Shown one piece after another: positions 1-9,011 of a DNA stretch of 64,000 nt (position 1 is its first letter; each line of letters opens with the position of its first letter). Both the position numbers and the translations under genes were made by a program. The notes under the pieces were generated by a model. That model saw only the letters and a program-made list of their open reading frames with translations, was not told the DNA's origin and searched no databases. Source of the stretch: an uncultured Lachnospiraceae bacterium (GTDB lineage Bacteria > Bacillota > Clostridia > Lachnospirales > Lachnospiraceae); the NCBI GenBank assembly GCA_934408585.1, contig CAKRVA010000002.1, forward strand, positions 124,001-188,000. Direction: 5' to 3'.

Positions 1-520
1 AGAAAAGTGCTGCATACCATCCAAAGGACGGTTTACGCATAATACGAATCAGTAAAAAAATAACAAGCGGAATTGACGCAAACGGAATTCCAAATGTCGG
101 AAATACATTCAGAAGTCCATAGGCAAATCCGCACATCCATACAAGCGCCTTCTTATCGGCGTAATCCTCTTGTAAGACCTCTCTCCCAAGCAATATCGAA
201 GAAGCAATGGCAATTACAATCTTCAGGAAATATCCCGTAATATAAGCCGCAAAAGATGGCATAATCATATAAAGCATAGTGTATAACGAAAATTCGGATG
301 GCAGTACATCTCTGCTGATTCCACCCAGAAACGGAGCATAGCTTCCATGACTCCAAAAGCTATGTTCATTCTTCATCATCTGAAACTGGGGAATAAACAA
401 ATCCAGATTATCATGAACAGCAATCACACTGCCCTCGCCCAAAATCAGATATACCAGTGCTGCTGCCAGCATAAATCCCAAAATAACAACCAGATACCAA
501 TAAGAACGTATTTTTTTCAA
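1..520 (-). CDS. DUF6044 (YkoS-like) membrane protein, 3' end outside window
   Basis: An open frame runs from a TTG at 520 to the window edge, giving about 173 residues of a multi-pass membrane protein. It opens with a hydrophobic segment (about residues 7-26) followed by the motif VIAVHDNLDLFIPQF, then several more hydrophobic stretches. The HDNLD region and the pairing with a family 2 glycosyltransferase recall Bacillus subtilis YkoS/YkoT. The TTG is chosen because a stop lies just upstream in frame, and an AAAGG site precedes it. It starts about 25 bases after the stop of the glycosyltransferase, so the two are probably one operon. The role is probably surface glycan or lipid modification (inference). 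Confidence 0.7.
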   Translation of the reverse strand, partial: MKKIRSYWYLVVILGFMLAAALVYLILGEGSVIAVHDNLDLFIPQFQMMKNEHSFWSHGSYAPFLGGISRDVLPSEFSLYTMLYMIMPSFAAYITGYFLKIVIAIASSILLGREVLQEDYADKKALVWMCGFAYGLLNVFPTFGIPFASIPLVIFLLIRIMRKPSFGWYAALF

Positions 521-543
521 GACTCTTTCTTACCTTTCTGCAT

Positions 544-1488
544 TTATTCTGTCGTCCGCTGTCTTCTCTCCTTTTCACATACCAGCGTATAACGATACTC
601 AAAATCCCTGCGGTTTTTCATTGCCATATTCGACAACATCAATCCGGCAAAAAACGACTGAATGGCAGCAAGCCCCACAAAACCGCATACAATTAATGTC
701 GGGAACTTATATACCATTCCGGTTTTCACATATTCCATCAGAACCGGAATAAAAAAGCCAGCGGAAAGAATTGCGAGAAGCAATGCAAAAATGCTGAAAA
801 AACCAAAAGGTTTATAATCACGGTACAATTTAAAAATAGTAAATAACACCTTAAATCCATCGGAATACGTATTTAATTTTGATACACTGCCCTCAGGGCG
901 GTCACGGTACTCCACGACAACATTGTCAATCTGCATATGATTGTAAACCGCATGAATCGTCATTTCTGTTTCAATTTCAAACCCCTTGGAAAGTACCGGG
1001 AATGTTTTCACAAAGCCATAACTGAACGCCCGGTAACCGGTCATAATATCTTTGATTTTACATCCAAACAGATGATTGATGCTGGCTCTTACCAGCGAAT
1101 TTCCCATATTGTGGAAAGGACGCTTGTTTTCTTCAAAATAAGTAGAAGAAAGGCGGTCACCCACTACCATATCAGAATTATATTTCAAAACCTTATCCGC
1201 CATCTGCCGTGCAAACTCCATCGGATAAGTATCATCTCCATCTACCATAATATAGCACTGTGCTTCCACTTCACGAAACATTCTGCGAATCACATTGCCT
1301 TTTCCCTGCATATACTCATGACGTACGATTGCCCCTGCAGATGCAGCAAGTTCTGCCGTCCGGTCCGTGGAATTATTATCATAAACATAGATTACCGCTT
1401 CCGGAAGCTCCCGCTTTGCATCGGTCACTACTTTTTCAATTGTTTTTTCTTCGTTATAACAGGGAATTAATACTGCTATCTTATCCAT
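544..1488 (-). CDS. Family 2 glycosyltransferase, polyprenyl-phosphate type (YkoT/DPM1-like)
   Basis: A 314-residue protein with an N-terminal GT-A domain: IPCYNEEKTI near the start, the NNSTDRT nucleotide-sugar region, and an MVDGDDTYP metal-binding DXD-type motif near residue 95. It ends with two membrane segments (about residues 230-290). This layout is that of dolichyl- or polyprenyl-phosphate sugar transferases, which load a sugar on a lipid carrier at the inner membrane face. The start at MDKIAVLIP is preferred over an upstream ATG because it has an AAAGG site and begins at the family's usual N-terminus. The DUF6044 gene follows immediately and may use the lipid-linked sugar (inference). 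Confidence 0.85.
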   Translation of the reverse strand: MDKIAVLIPCYNEEKTIEKVVTDAKRELPEAVIYVYDNNSTDRTAELAASAGAIVRHEYMQGKGNVIRRMFREVEAQCYIMVDGDDTYPMEFARQMADKVLKYNSDMVVGDRLSSTYFEENKRPFHNMGNSLVRASINHLFGCKIKDIMTGYRAFSYGFVKTFPVLSKGFEIETEMTIHAVYNHMQIDNVVVEYRDRPEGSVSKLNTYSDGFKVLFTIFKLYRDYKPFGFFSIFALLLAILSAGFFIPVLMEYVKTGMVYKFPTLIVCGFVGLAAIQSFFAGLMLSNMAMKNRRDFEYRYTLVCEKERRQRTTE

Positions 1489-1574
1489 CACAAAATACCT
1501 TTCTGTATGTTCTATTTTGATTTGCCCATGCAGTCCAAATACTGGCAATTTATTATAGCATAGATTTTACACTC

Positions 1575-1603
1575 TTGCCATGACTCTTTGTATAGGCTAT
1601 ACT
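1575..1603 (+). promoter_or_regulatory. Sigma-A type promoter for plsC
   Basis: TTGCCA (1575-1580), a 17-base spacer and TATACT (1598-1603) lie 36 bases before the plsC start codon, pointing away from the glycosyltransferase gene. Confidence 0.6.
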
Positions 1604-1638
1604 AAGAAAAGATTTTTATACGAAAAAGGAGGAACTCC

Positions 1639-2373
1639 ATGATTCGTTTTATTTTTACAGCACTGTTTGTTGTATTATTTTTGATTCTAAGTATTCCACT
1701 TCTTATTGCAGAATGGATTATTGGTAAATTTAATATGGATATCAAAAACAGAAGCTCTCTTGCAATTGTAAACTGGGCATTCCGTATGGTATTAAGATTA
1801 TCAGGCACAAAAATTACTGTTTTGGGACGGGAAAACGTTCCCAAAGACCAGGCAGTTCTTTATATCGCAAATCACCGGAGCTACTTTGACATTGTCAGCA
1901 CTTATACGCTGGCACAGGGACCGACCGGATATATCGCCAAAAAAGAGATGCTTCATTATCCGCTGCTTTCCAACTGGATGAAAAATCTGCACTGTCTGTT
2001 TCTGGACCGTAATGACATTAAGCAGGGACTACAGACCATCCTTACTGCCATTGAAAAAATCAATTCGGGGATTTCCATTTTTGTATTTCCTGAAGGAACC
2101 CGAAATAAAGTTGCGGACACCTTTCTTCCTTTCCATGAAGGAACGTTTAAAATTGCGACAAAAACAGGTTGTCCGATTGTGCCGGTAACTATATACAATA
2201 CTGCCGCTATTTTTGAAGACCATCTCCCTAAAATTCAGAAGCAGCAGATTATTATTTCTTATGGTACACCAATCAACCCCAAAGAACTTTCAAAAGAAGA
2301 TCAAAAGCACCTTGGGGTCTATACACAAAAACTTATTGAAGAACGCTATGCAGAATTAAAAGCACAGAATTAG
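1639..2373 (+). CDS. plsC: 1-acyl-sn-glycerol-3-phosphate acyltransferase
   Basis: A 244-residue membrane-associated acyltransferase that adds the second acyl chain to lysophosphatidic acid, making phosphatidic acid for phospholipid synthesis. The HX4D catalytic motif is NHRSYFD (His79, Asp84) and the acceptor motif FPEGTR sits at 150-155. One or two N-terminal hydrophobic segments (residues 3-28) anchor it. An AAAAGGAGG site lies just before ATG. It is transcribed alone; its stop lies 3 bases from the convergent murF stop with no terminator between them. Length is normal for PlsC. Confidence 0.92.
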   Translation: MIRFIFTALFVVLFLILSIPLLIAEWIIGKFNMDIKNRSSLAIVNWAFRMVLRLSGTKITVLGRENVPKDQAVLYIANHRSYFDIVSTYTLAQGPTGYIAKKEMLHYPLLSNWMKNLHCLFLDRNDIKQGLQTILTAIEKINSGISIFVFPEGTRNKVADTFLPFHEGTFKIATKTGCPIVPVTIYNTAAIFEDHLPKIQKQQIIISYGTPINPKELSKEDQKHLGVYTQKLIEERYAELKAQN

Positions 2374-2376
2374 TTT

Positions 2377-3774
2377 CTAATGATTTTGCAGCCATGCAAC
2401 AATCTCTTCAAAATGCATTCCATGAGAAGCTTTTACCAAAACAGCATCTCCTGCGTGAAGAATCTGAGGAAGTTCCAGAAGAGCTTCCTCTTTTGTTTCA
2501 AAATAAGAAATCCATCCGTTTTCACGATTCTGCTCTTTGCATGCTTCTACTGCTTTTTCATACATATTTTTTGAAAGCCCGCCAATACATATCAGCTCAT
2601 CAACTTCATGTGCTGCCGCATATGCTCCCACTTCACCATGCAATGCTTCTTCCCGTTCTCCAAGCTCAAACATATCACCCAGAATTGCCACCTTGCGTTC
2701 CAGTGCCATACCTAATAAATCAATGGCAGCCTTCATCGATACGGGATTTGCATTATAACAATCATCAATCACCGTATAATTTTTTGCCTTTATGACATTG
2801 CTTCTTCCCGCGACGGCTGATACAGCCTCAATGCCTCGTGCAATCTCTTCCGTAGAAAGTCCCAACTGAATGCCTACACCTGTTGCTGCAAGTGCATTTA
2901 AAAGCATATGTGTGCCCGGCAACGGTACTTTTGCGGTAAAGCAGTTGCCTCCTGCATGTATGTTCATTACAGAACCAAACAATCCATGATTCTGAATATC
3001 TGTTGCATAGATATCCTTCCGGTCATCATATCCAAAACGGATGATTTCATGAATTCCCGGCTTCTTTACGGTGTTCAGCAATGCATCCTCTCCGTTCAGG
3101 AAAACATATCCTTCCGGATTCATTGATTCAAAAATCTCGCTTTTGGCTTTCAAAATTCCCTGCTGCGTACCGAGATTTTCCAGATGGCACTGACCAATAT
3201 TGGTAATCACACAGATATCCGGTTTTGCAATTTTTGTCAGACGGCGCATCTCCCCAAAATTACTGATTCCCATCTCCAAAACAGCAATCTGATGCTCGTC
3301 ACGAATGGATAATACAGTAAGCGGAAGACCAACCTCATTGTTGAAATTCCCTTGTGTTTTGCAAACGCAGTATTTTTGTTCCAATACCGAAGCAATAAAC
3401 TCTTTCGTACTTGTTTTACCGACACTTCCTGTAATTCCAACGACAGTAATCGAAAGCTGCTGCCGATAATATTCCGCAATGTCCCTCAATGCCTGAAAAG
3501 AATCTTTTACGAGAATATAAGAAATCTCACAGTTTTCGGGAACCTCTTCACAAATAACTCCAAGCGCCCCTGCTTCTGCTACCTGTGGGATAAAGCGGTG
3601 CCCATTGACGCGTTCTCCCTTTGTTGCAATAAACACACCGTTTTTTTCTATTTTGCGGGAATCAATCACAACACATGCTGCTTCTACGCTTTTGCAGTCC
3701 TGCTCTTTTCCTGCACAGATAACCAATTGTCCTCCGCAGGCTTCTGCCATATTTTCCATCGTCAGATTTTTCAT
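2377..3774 (-). CDS. murF: UDP-N-acetylmuramoyl-tripeptide--D-alanyl-D-alanine ligase
   Basis: A 465-residue Mur ligase that attaches the D-Ala-D-Ala dipeptide to the UDP-MurNAc-tripeptide in the cytoplasm. Seen: the N-terminal substrate domain (VVIDSRKIEKNGVF), the ATP loop GITGSVGKTS at about 113-122, and the C-terminal DDCYNANPVSM and GDMFELG motifs. The start at MKNLTMEN is chosen because GAAGAAGG stands 9 bases upstream; an ATG three codons earlier overlaps that site. It lies 21 bases after ddl, which makes its D-Ala-D-Ala substrate, in one operon. Confidence 0.95.
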   Translation of the reverse strand: MKNLTMENMAEACGGQLVICAGKEQDCKSVEAACVVIDSRKIEKNGVFIATKGERVNGHRFIPQVAEAGALGVICEEVPENCEISYILVKDSFQALRDIAEYYRQQLSITVVGITGSVGKTSTKEFIASVLEQKYCVCKTQGNFNNEVGLPLTVLSIRDEHQIAVLEMGISNFGEMRRLTKIAKPDICVITNIGQCHLENLGTQQGILKAKSEIFESMNPEGYVFLNGEDALLNTVKKPGIHEIIRFGYDDRKDIYATDIQNHGLFGSVMNIHAGGNCFTAKVPLPGTHMLLNALAATGVGIQLGLSTEEIARGIEAVSAVAGRSNVIKAKNYTVIDDCYNANPVSMKAAIDLLGMALERKVAILGDMFELGEREEALHGEVGAYAAAHEVDELICIGGLSKNMYEKAVEACKEQNRENGWISYFETKEEALLELPQILHAGDAVLVKASHGMHFEEIVAWLQNH

Positions 3775-3795
3775 GTTACGCATCCTTCTTCACGC

Positions 3796-4824
3796 TTACT
3801 GATATTTTTTCAAAGAAATTTCAATAATCCACTCACATAAATCCGCAAAACTCTTTCCAATCACTGCGGCTTCCTGTGGTACCAGACTCGTTGGAGTCAT
3901 TCCCGGAAGTGTATTCGCTTCCAGACAATAAATATCTCCGTTTGCATCCATCAGGAAATCCATTCTTGCATATGTTTTGATTCCGAGCACCTGATATGCC
4001 TTCTTTGCAGCCTCCTGAATTTTTCTGGTAGCCGCCTCATCAATTTTAGCAGGGCATGTTTCTACGGTTGCTCCCGGCTGATATTTATTCTTATAATCAT
4101 AGAATCCGGATACCGGTGCAATCTCTACAACCGGAAGTGCTTCACCTTCTATCACGCAGTCCGTAAATTCTCTGCCCTTAATATAGTCTTCTACCAGAAC
4201 TTTTGCATCATACTGGAATGCATTCTGAATTGCTTCATAATATTCCTGTTCGTTATTTACAATATAAACTCCCACGCTGGAGCCGCCACCGCTTGCCTTT
4301 ACAACACATGGGAATCCCGGTACATATGTATCCTCTTTTCCTTTTAACAGGTAACTCTTTGGAGTAGGCACGCCATTCTGTAAAAACAACTGTTTTGTAT
4401 AGGACTTATCCATGGCAAGTGCACTGCTCATGGAATCTGTTCCGGTATATTTTATGCCAAACAAATCGAAAACTGCCTGTATTTTTCCATTTTCTCCGCA
4501 GTCCCCATGCAATGCCATAAAAACAATATCTGCCATCTGACAGATTTCCAGCACATTGTCACCAAATAAAATTTTGGAGTCCTTTTTGCGGGATGCCTTT
4601 ACCTGTTCAATATCCGGAGCCTCCACGCCCACTGGAGCAACCTCATTTACCCAGTCACATTCCTTTTGGAAAATATCCTGAATATCACCTTCATATCCTA
4701 AGAAAACATCCAAAAGAATTGCCTCATGACCACGCTGTCTTAGTGCCGTATACACCTGTCTTCCGGAGCTCAGGGAAACATCTCTCTCGGTACTGATACC
4801 GCCAGCTAATACTACAATCTTCAT
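3796..4824 (-). CDS. ddl: D-alanine--D-alanine ligase
   Basis: A 342-residue ATP-grasp enzyme joining two D-alanines for the peptidoglycan stem. Seen: the N-terminal VLAGGISTERDVSLSSG, ALHGDCGENG, the grasp strand PCVVKASGGGSSVGV and the metal site YCLEANTLPGMT. The omega-loop region FYDYKNKY keeps the tyrosine-type sequence of ordinary D-Ala-D-Ala ligases rather than the VanA-type D-Ala-D-Lac form, so no glycopeptide resistance is implied. It follows the GH9-like gene by 22 bases and precedes murF. A GAAGGAAAAAG site is upstream. Confidence 0.95.
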   Translation of the reverse strand: MKIVVLAGGISTERDVSLSSGRQVYTALRQRGHEAILLDVFLGYEGDIQDIFQKECDWVNEVAPVGVEAPDIEQVKASRKKDSKILFGDNVLEICQMADIVFMALHGDCGENGKIQAVFDLFGIKYTGTDSMSSALAMDKSYTKQLFLQNGVPTPKSYLLKGKEDTYVPGFPCVVKASGGGSSVGVYIVNNEQEYYEAIQNAFQYDAKVLVEDYIKGREFTDCVIEGEALPVVEIAPVSGFYDYKNKYQPGATVETCPAKIDEAATRKIQEAAKKAYQVLGIKTYARMDFLMDANGDIYCLEANTLPGMTPTSLVPQEAAVIGKSFADLCEWIIEISLKKYQ

Positions 4825-4846
4825 TTTCTTTTTCCTTCTTTCTTTA

Positions 4847-6400
4847 TTAGTAACTGCTTACAATTTCACTAAGTATAAATATCAGCTTACTATCCGCCTC
4901 AAACTGTTTCATAATTCCAAGGCTTTCGTTATATTCCTTATAATTTCTTGCACCAACATCATCAATATAACTGATTCCCAGTTTATTTCTTCCCATAAAG
5001 TAATGCAGATGGTTTTCAATAATGGTTTCATACTCATGATTTGTTATAATATGATTCACGGTTGCAAGAAGCATCATGTCCTGCAAAAGTTCCAGGTGAT
5101 TGGTCTGTTCCTCATTACAGTCAACGCCAAGGGGAGAAGCTTTTGCCCGTGCAGATATTTCTTCCGCATCTGACATAACCTTCCGCATGATTTCTGCACA
5201 ATACCCCCGATTGACCGGCTGCTTGGTAGAAAGATACGTCACACAGCCAAGAAACAACGGGGTATCCATGGATTCTTTATAAATCCCCTTTGCCAGCCAT
5301 TTATCTACATAATCACGACATTCTTTTAAACCGGAAGCTCGATACAATTCCGCCGCTGCCGCAAACTCCAGACTGTCCGGTCCCTCATTATCCTGCTGGT
5401 TTAATACCGCATATTTCCAGGCACGATCCGCTGCTTTCAGGCATATGGTTGCATATTCTTTATCATAATTCTGATAAAGGTAGCTGAATTTTGCCAGAAC
5501 CATTGCAAATGCCTTGGCGGCTTCCAGCGTAGCAGGTTCTACATAAACCGTCGTATTTCTTCCGTTTTCTGAATTTACTACGGTAACTCCTGAATAAACA
5601 GCACCCGTTTCTGCATTCTGCATCTTTTGCAGCCATTCTATTTCAAATTTCATTTCATCCAGGATATCCGGAATCTGGTTCCCGCTTTCAGGAATTCCCA
5701 CATCATCCGTATAGGCGATCCCGAACAATTCATAGGCAAGCAGCATAATTCCAATATTGCTTGATGCCTTTATAACATCTTTAGAACCGTTTTCGTCCTG
5801 ATGCCATCCTCCGCTGACATCCATTGACACCGATATATCTTCCCTCAGAACGGCCTTGCCGGTATGACATGCATTATGTGCCTTATCTGCCGCGAACTCT
5901 TCTGTCAATGTAATGCCACAACGATTATAATAAAACTGCTTAATTGCCTCTGCAAAAGAAGCATCATATAAGTCATCACCAATCGAAAACGAATAGGACC
6001 TTCCCAGAAGTGATGCCTCAATATAATATTCTCCTGCATCCTCTACTTCTGAAAAATCTCCATATCCAATTTTTTCTGTTGCATCCGGGTCATTCCCATT
6101 ATATTCCAGCTGACCTTTATAAATAACCTCTCCGGTCTCTGAAGAAATCACATGAAACTCTTCCGGCATTTCTTCGCCACAAAAAATTGCTGTTTTTGTG
6201 CTTTCCGTTATGTAGCCTAACTGGTTAATATAAATGTGTGGCGAGCTTTGGGGAACCTCATAGGATAAATCCGGCTGGGATTCCATACTTGTAAATCCAT
6301 CTTCGCTCTGTAATACATCATAACTAACCGGTAAGGCACTTTTACAACCTGTCAGCAAAAAGGTAATCAGCATAAGACCTGCTATTTTTCTTCTACGCAC
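4847..6400 (-). CDS. GH9-like lipoprotein with altered catalytic residues
   Basis: A 517-residue lipoprotein: signal peptide with lipobox LLTGC (Cys19), an Ig-like N-terminal domain of the cellulase type (about residues 55-140) and an alpha/alpha-barrel matching glycoside hydrolase family 9 (DVSGGWH at about 194-200, DILDEMKFEIEWLQKMQ, and C-terminal FMGRNKLGISYIDDVG). Active GH9 enzymes have GGW(Y/H)DAGD; here it reads GGWHQDEN, so both aspartates are replaced, and the later PHHR-type histidines are missing. It is probably a non-hydrolytic wall or glycan binder. GTG start with GGAGGA 6 bases upstream. First gene of the operon with ddl and murF, which suggests a cell-envelope role. Confidence 0.75.
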   Translation of the reverse strand: MRRRKIAGLMLITFLLTGCKSALPVSYDVLQSEDGFTSMESQPDLSYEVPQSSPHIYINQLGYITESTKTAIFCGEEMPEEFHVISSETGEVIYKGQLEYNGNDPDATEKIGYGDFSEVEDAGEYYIEASLLGRSYSFSIGDDLYDASFAEAIKQFYYNRCGITLTEEFAADKAHNACHTGKAVLREDISVSMDVSGGWHQDENGSKDVIKASSNIGIMLLAYELFGIAYTDDVGIPESGNQIPDILDEMKFEIEWLQKMQNAETGAVYSGVTVVNSENGRNTTVYVEPATLEAAKAFAMVLAKFSYLYQNYDKEYATICLKAADRAWKYAVLNQQDNEGPDSLEFAAAAELYRASGLKECRDYVDKWLAKGIYKESMDTPLFLGCVTYLSTKQPVNRGYCAEIMRKVMSDAEEISARAKASPLGVDCNEEQTNHLELLQDMMLLATVNHIITNHEYETIIENHLHYFMGRNKLGISYIDDVGARNYKEYNESLGIMKQFEADSKLIFILSEIVSSY

Positions 6401-6430
6401 TTGTGCTCCTCCGTAGTTTTCCTTCCTACG

Positions 6431-6459
6431 ATTATACCTTTTTTTTATCTATCGGTAAA
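6431..6459 (-). promoter_or_regulatory. Promoter of the GH9-like/ddl/murF operon
   Basis: On the minus strand a consensus TATAAT (6436-6431) lies 17 bases from a weak TTTACC (6459-6454), about 30 bases before the GTG start. No other promoter is obvious inside the operon. Confidence 0.5.
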
Positions 6460-6470
6460 GACACTATTGT

Positions 6471-7343
6471 TTAGTTTAACCGGCTCATTGGATTTACCGG
6501 AATGCCGTCTTTTGTCAGCTTGAAGTAAACATTTGTGCCCTCAACGCTGTAATACTTGGTCGGTGAGGCAACCTCGGCAATCACGTCTCCTTTTGTGACA
6601 TAGCTTCCCTCGGATACCAGAATATTGGTAAGCTGTCCGTAGGTGACTTCATAGCCGTTTCCAAGCTCCATCGTAACTGCATTTCCAAGCTCACGGTCTT
6701 CAAAAACTGCCACTACTTTTCCTGATGCCGCAGCCGTAATCAAATCACCTTCATTTGCTGCAATTACAATTGCCGGATTATATTTATACTGTTCCAATGT
6801 TGGAAAATATATAGTTTTATCCATACTGTAATTAATCAGAACATTACCTGAAATTGGCCATACCAGGGATTCTTCATCCGAAAAAGTAAGTGCCGGCTGC
6901 ATTGCTGTAGATATTGCTTCCTGCTCCTTAACCTCTTCTGTTTCCTTCTTTTCCGGCTCTTCCTTTGCCGTTTCTGTTGCTCCATCTGACATGCTTGAGC
7001 TGTCAGACTCATCCGGATTTTCAACATTCACTGAAGATGTTTCCTGGAAGTACGGATCATAATCCAGATCATCGGAAGGAGCATCCTCAATTTTTACCCC
7101 CTGTGCAATTTCAGATTCCTGCGTTATATTTTTTGCCATCTGAATATCACTTTTTTCTGCAAGACCAGATGTGATGTCCTGCTCCATGCTGTTTAAGTCC
7201 ACCACATATCCATCATCATTTCCATGGCTCTGGGAACCCATCCACAATCCTGTTGCAGTCAATGTACCAAGCACCAACACGGTTGTTGCCACCATAATAA
7301 TTCTTTCCTTTGAAAAGGCTCTTCTTTTTCTGCTTCGCCTCAT
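6471..7343 (-). CDS. Membrane-anchored degenerate LytM/M23 protein, SpoIIQ-like
   Basis: A 290-residue protein with a basic N-terminus, one membrane segment (about residues 16-35), an acidic low-complexity linker (about 70-145) and a C-terminal LytM domain (about 190-290). In active M23 peptidases zinc is held by HxxxD and HxH. Here the matching places read YNPAIVI, YGQLT and NVYFKL, so all ligands are gone, as in the scaffold SpoIIQ of Bacillus subtilis. A role in the forespore-mother cell channel is plausible but not proven, since the usual spoIID/spoIIID neighbours are absent. GGAAGG site 9 bases before ATG. Confidence 0.7.
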   Translation of the reverse strand: MRRSRKRRAFSKERIIMVATTVLVLGTLTATGLWMGSQSHGNDDGYVVDLNSMEQDITSGLAEKSDIQMAKNITQESEIAQGVKIEDAPSDDLDYDPYFQETSSVNVENPDESDSSSMSDGATETAKEEPEKKETEEVKEQEAISTAMQPALTFSDEESLVWPISGNVLINYSMDKTIYFPTLEQYKYNPAIVIAANEGDLITAAASGKVVAVFEDRELGNAVTMELGNGYEVTYGQLTNILVSEGSYVTKGDVIAEVASPTKYYSVEGTNVYFKLTKDGIPVNPMSRLN

Positions 7344-7440
7344 AATTTCATTCCTTCCTTTCCTGTATTGCTTTTCTTAAAATGTTTGATATTGGATAGT
7401 CTTGCCGAAAATTTGAAAGATATACAGAAAATGTGAAAGG

Positions 7441-7483
7441 AAAAAGCGTTACACCACAATCTTCCTCATTATGGTATAACGCT
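7441..7483 (-). terminator. Intrinsic terminator of the EF-hand-type gene
   Basis: Arms 7445-7456 and 7472-7483 pair over 12 bases (one G-U) with a 15-base loop and are followed on the minus strand by a U run. It starts about 25 bases after the stop codon. Confidence 0.8.
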
Positions 7484-7507
7484 CTCTCTTTTCTTTATCA
7501 TAAAATA

Positions 7508-8614
7508 TCAGGCATATTGTTGAATTTTTTGATGCTTTGCCAAATCCACATGCTGCACAGTTCCGGTCTTTCCATTTTCAAACAGGAAAAAGCCGGTATT
7601 CCGAATCACCGCATTGGTATTGTTTTGGTCATCTGTAAGTGCAAAATCTGTCCGGGCATGCATAAGTCCAATGGCTCCGACTCCCTTTTCTGCAAGCGAA
7701 TACAAATGGGGTTCTCCCTTTTCATCCATCGTCCAGATTTTTAATTTACTAAAAATCTCATCACTTTCATCAATAAATCCATTTCCGTCTGTATCATATT
7801 TTGCCAAATCCGCAAAACCATTTCCGGATTTTGTTCCGAAAAGCTCGGACCCGTCATTAATAATGCCATCCTCATTTAAATCAAGTGCTAAAAATCCACT
7901 GCCTGAAATCAGTCTGCTGATTTCATCCTCGACACCGTCTCCGTCAATATCAAAGAAAAATGTCTGGTCGGAAACATTTGCAACATTTCCTTCGAGGTTA
8001 ATTACTAATGGGTCGCAAAGGGATACCTGCGTAAAGTCAATCTGCTCTTCATAATATTCCTGAAAACTACGGCTCATATTCAGATTAATATTAAAATCAA
8101 TCTCTCTTCCGTCTGCGGTCTTTACAATTCCCTGTGCCTGGAATGAAGTACTTTCCGTTTCTTCAAAATAGTACTGCTGGGTATAGCTGAGTGTCCTTCC
8201 ACTCATTCCAAATCCCGAAGAAACATCTTCTGACGTTGTCAAGCCACCCTGCTCGTACCGATCCGGAAATAAAATCCTCATCAGGTAGTCCATACAGGAT
8301 TCCCGGATCTGCCGGAGCTGTTCCCGAAGGTCTTCCACCTCCGATATGGATGAAGAATTCAGTCTTACATTGGACATTCTGTTTCTAATGTCCTCCAAAG
8401 ACTCTTTAATTCCCAGTCCTTTCCCTTCTTTTTCATTTCCTAATGTGTTCTGACCATTTTCGCTGTTTGTATGCCAGAAACCGCCGAGCAGTGTACCTGC
8501 TCCCTCTTGTAAAGTCTGCTTCCCTGCTGTCACAGAAAATCTGTTTACCCGTCCGGAAACGGACGAATATCTTCTTTCGGATTCCATTCCTATTGTGCTG
8601 GAATCAATTCGCAT
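7508..8614 (-). CDS. EF-hand-type calcium-binding protein, function unknown
   Basis: A 368-residue protein with no signal peptide or membrane segment. Three calcium-loop-like motifs are clear: DIDGDGVEDE (222-231), DLNEDGIIND (245-254) and DTDGNGFIDE (274-283), in the context FLALDLNEDG...GSELFG...NGFADLAKYD that recurs in a widespread bacterial family. A coiled-coil-like stretch lies at about 70-110. The N-terminal part is polar and Ser-rich. It is a single-gene unit with an AAAGGAGG site and its own terminator. An unusual terminator-like hairpin lies in its 5' leader. I do not know its function. Confidence 0.75.
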   Translation of the reverse strand: MRIDSSTIGMESERRYSSVSGRVNRFSVTAGKQTLQEGAGTLLGGFWHTNSENGQNTLGNEKEGKGLGIKESLEDIRNRMSNVRLNSSSISEVEDLREQLRQIRESCMDYLMRILFPDRYEQGGLTTSEDVSSGFGMSGRTLSYTQQYYFEETESTSFQAQGIVKTADGREIDFNINLNMSRSFQEYYEEQIDFTQVSLCDPLVINLEGNVANVSDQTFFFDIDGDGVEDEISRLISGSGFLALDLNEDGIINDGSELFGTKSGNGFADLAKYDTDGNGFIDESDEIFSKLKIWTMDEKGEPHLYSLAEKGVGAIGLMHARTDFALTDDQNNTNAVIRNTGFFLFENGKTGTVQHVDLAKHQKIQQYA

Positions 8615-8656
8615 TTATACCTCCTTTATTCTATATAATTTCGTATCCCAGGAGCC

Positions 8657-8696
8657 AAAAACGGACGGTGTTTGGAATAATCCAAATACCGTCCGT
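8657..8696 (-). terminator. Long terminator-like hairpin in the leader of the EF-hand-type gene
   Basis: ACGGACGGTGTTTGGA (8661-8676) pairs with 8681-8696 over 16 bases (one G-U) around a 4-base loop, and the minus strand continues with five T. It ends only about 30 bases before the ribosome site of the gene at 8614, which leaves no room for a promoter in between. It may therefore be an attenuator, or a relic terminator of a lost gene. Confidence 0.6.
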
Positions 8697-8769
8697 GGTT
8701 CCCTAGCTGTAATATATATCGGTTTATCAAATGAATTCTTTAACCCTGAATTGCATATAATTAAATAAG

Positions 8770-8977
8770 CAATTACGAAACTCAGAGCACTGTTGGAATA
8801 TGCAGGCAACCTTTCTTCTCAAGTCCCATATGCCAAGCACTTCAATGAGCCTCAGAGATAAAAAACGTGTTCAGCAAAGGCTTCCACGTTTTTATGAGTC
8901 TCATTTTCGTAGCATATGAAAACTTTTCGCAGAAAGATTGCCTGCATATTCCCAAAAGTATTCGAGTTTCGTAATTG
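8770..8977. repeat. Nested palindromic repeat, family P, copy 1
   Basis: About 208 bp. Inner ends GGAATATGCAGGCAA (8795) and TTGCCTGCATATTCC (ending 8952) are inverted repeats; an additional perfect 14-bp pair CAATTACGAAACTC (8770-8783; 8964-8977) encloses them. The centre is a CACG(T)n hairpin with loop GTTCAGCAAAGGC. It is in opposite orientation to copies 2 and 3. With the hairpin at 8657-8696 it fills the 397-bp gap between 8615 and 9011, where no gene was seen. Confidence 0.85.
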
Positions 8978-9011
8978 TCGGATATAACCAAAATATGAAA
9001 GGAATTATCTT

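Noticed and set aside
3796..4824. Vancomycin-resistance type D-Ala-D-Lac ligase
   Set aside because: The omega-loop keeps the tyrosine-type sequence of housekeeping Ddl, and no vanHX genes are near. The VanW-family gene at 57253 is a common unrelated family.
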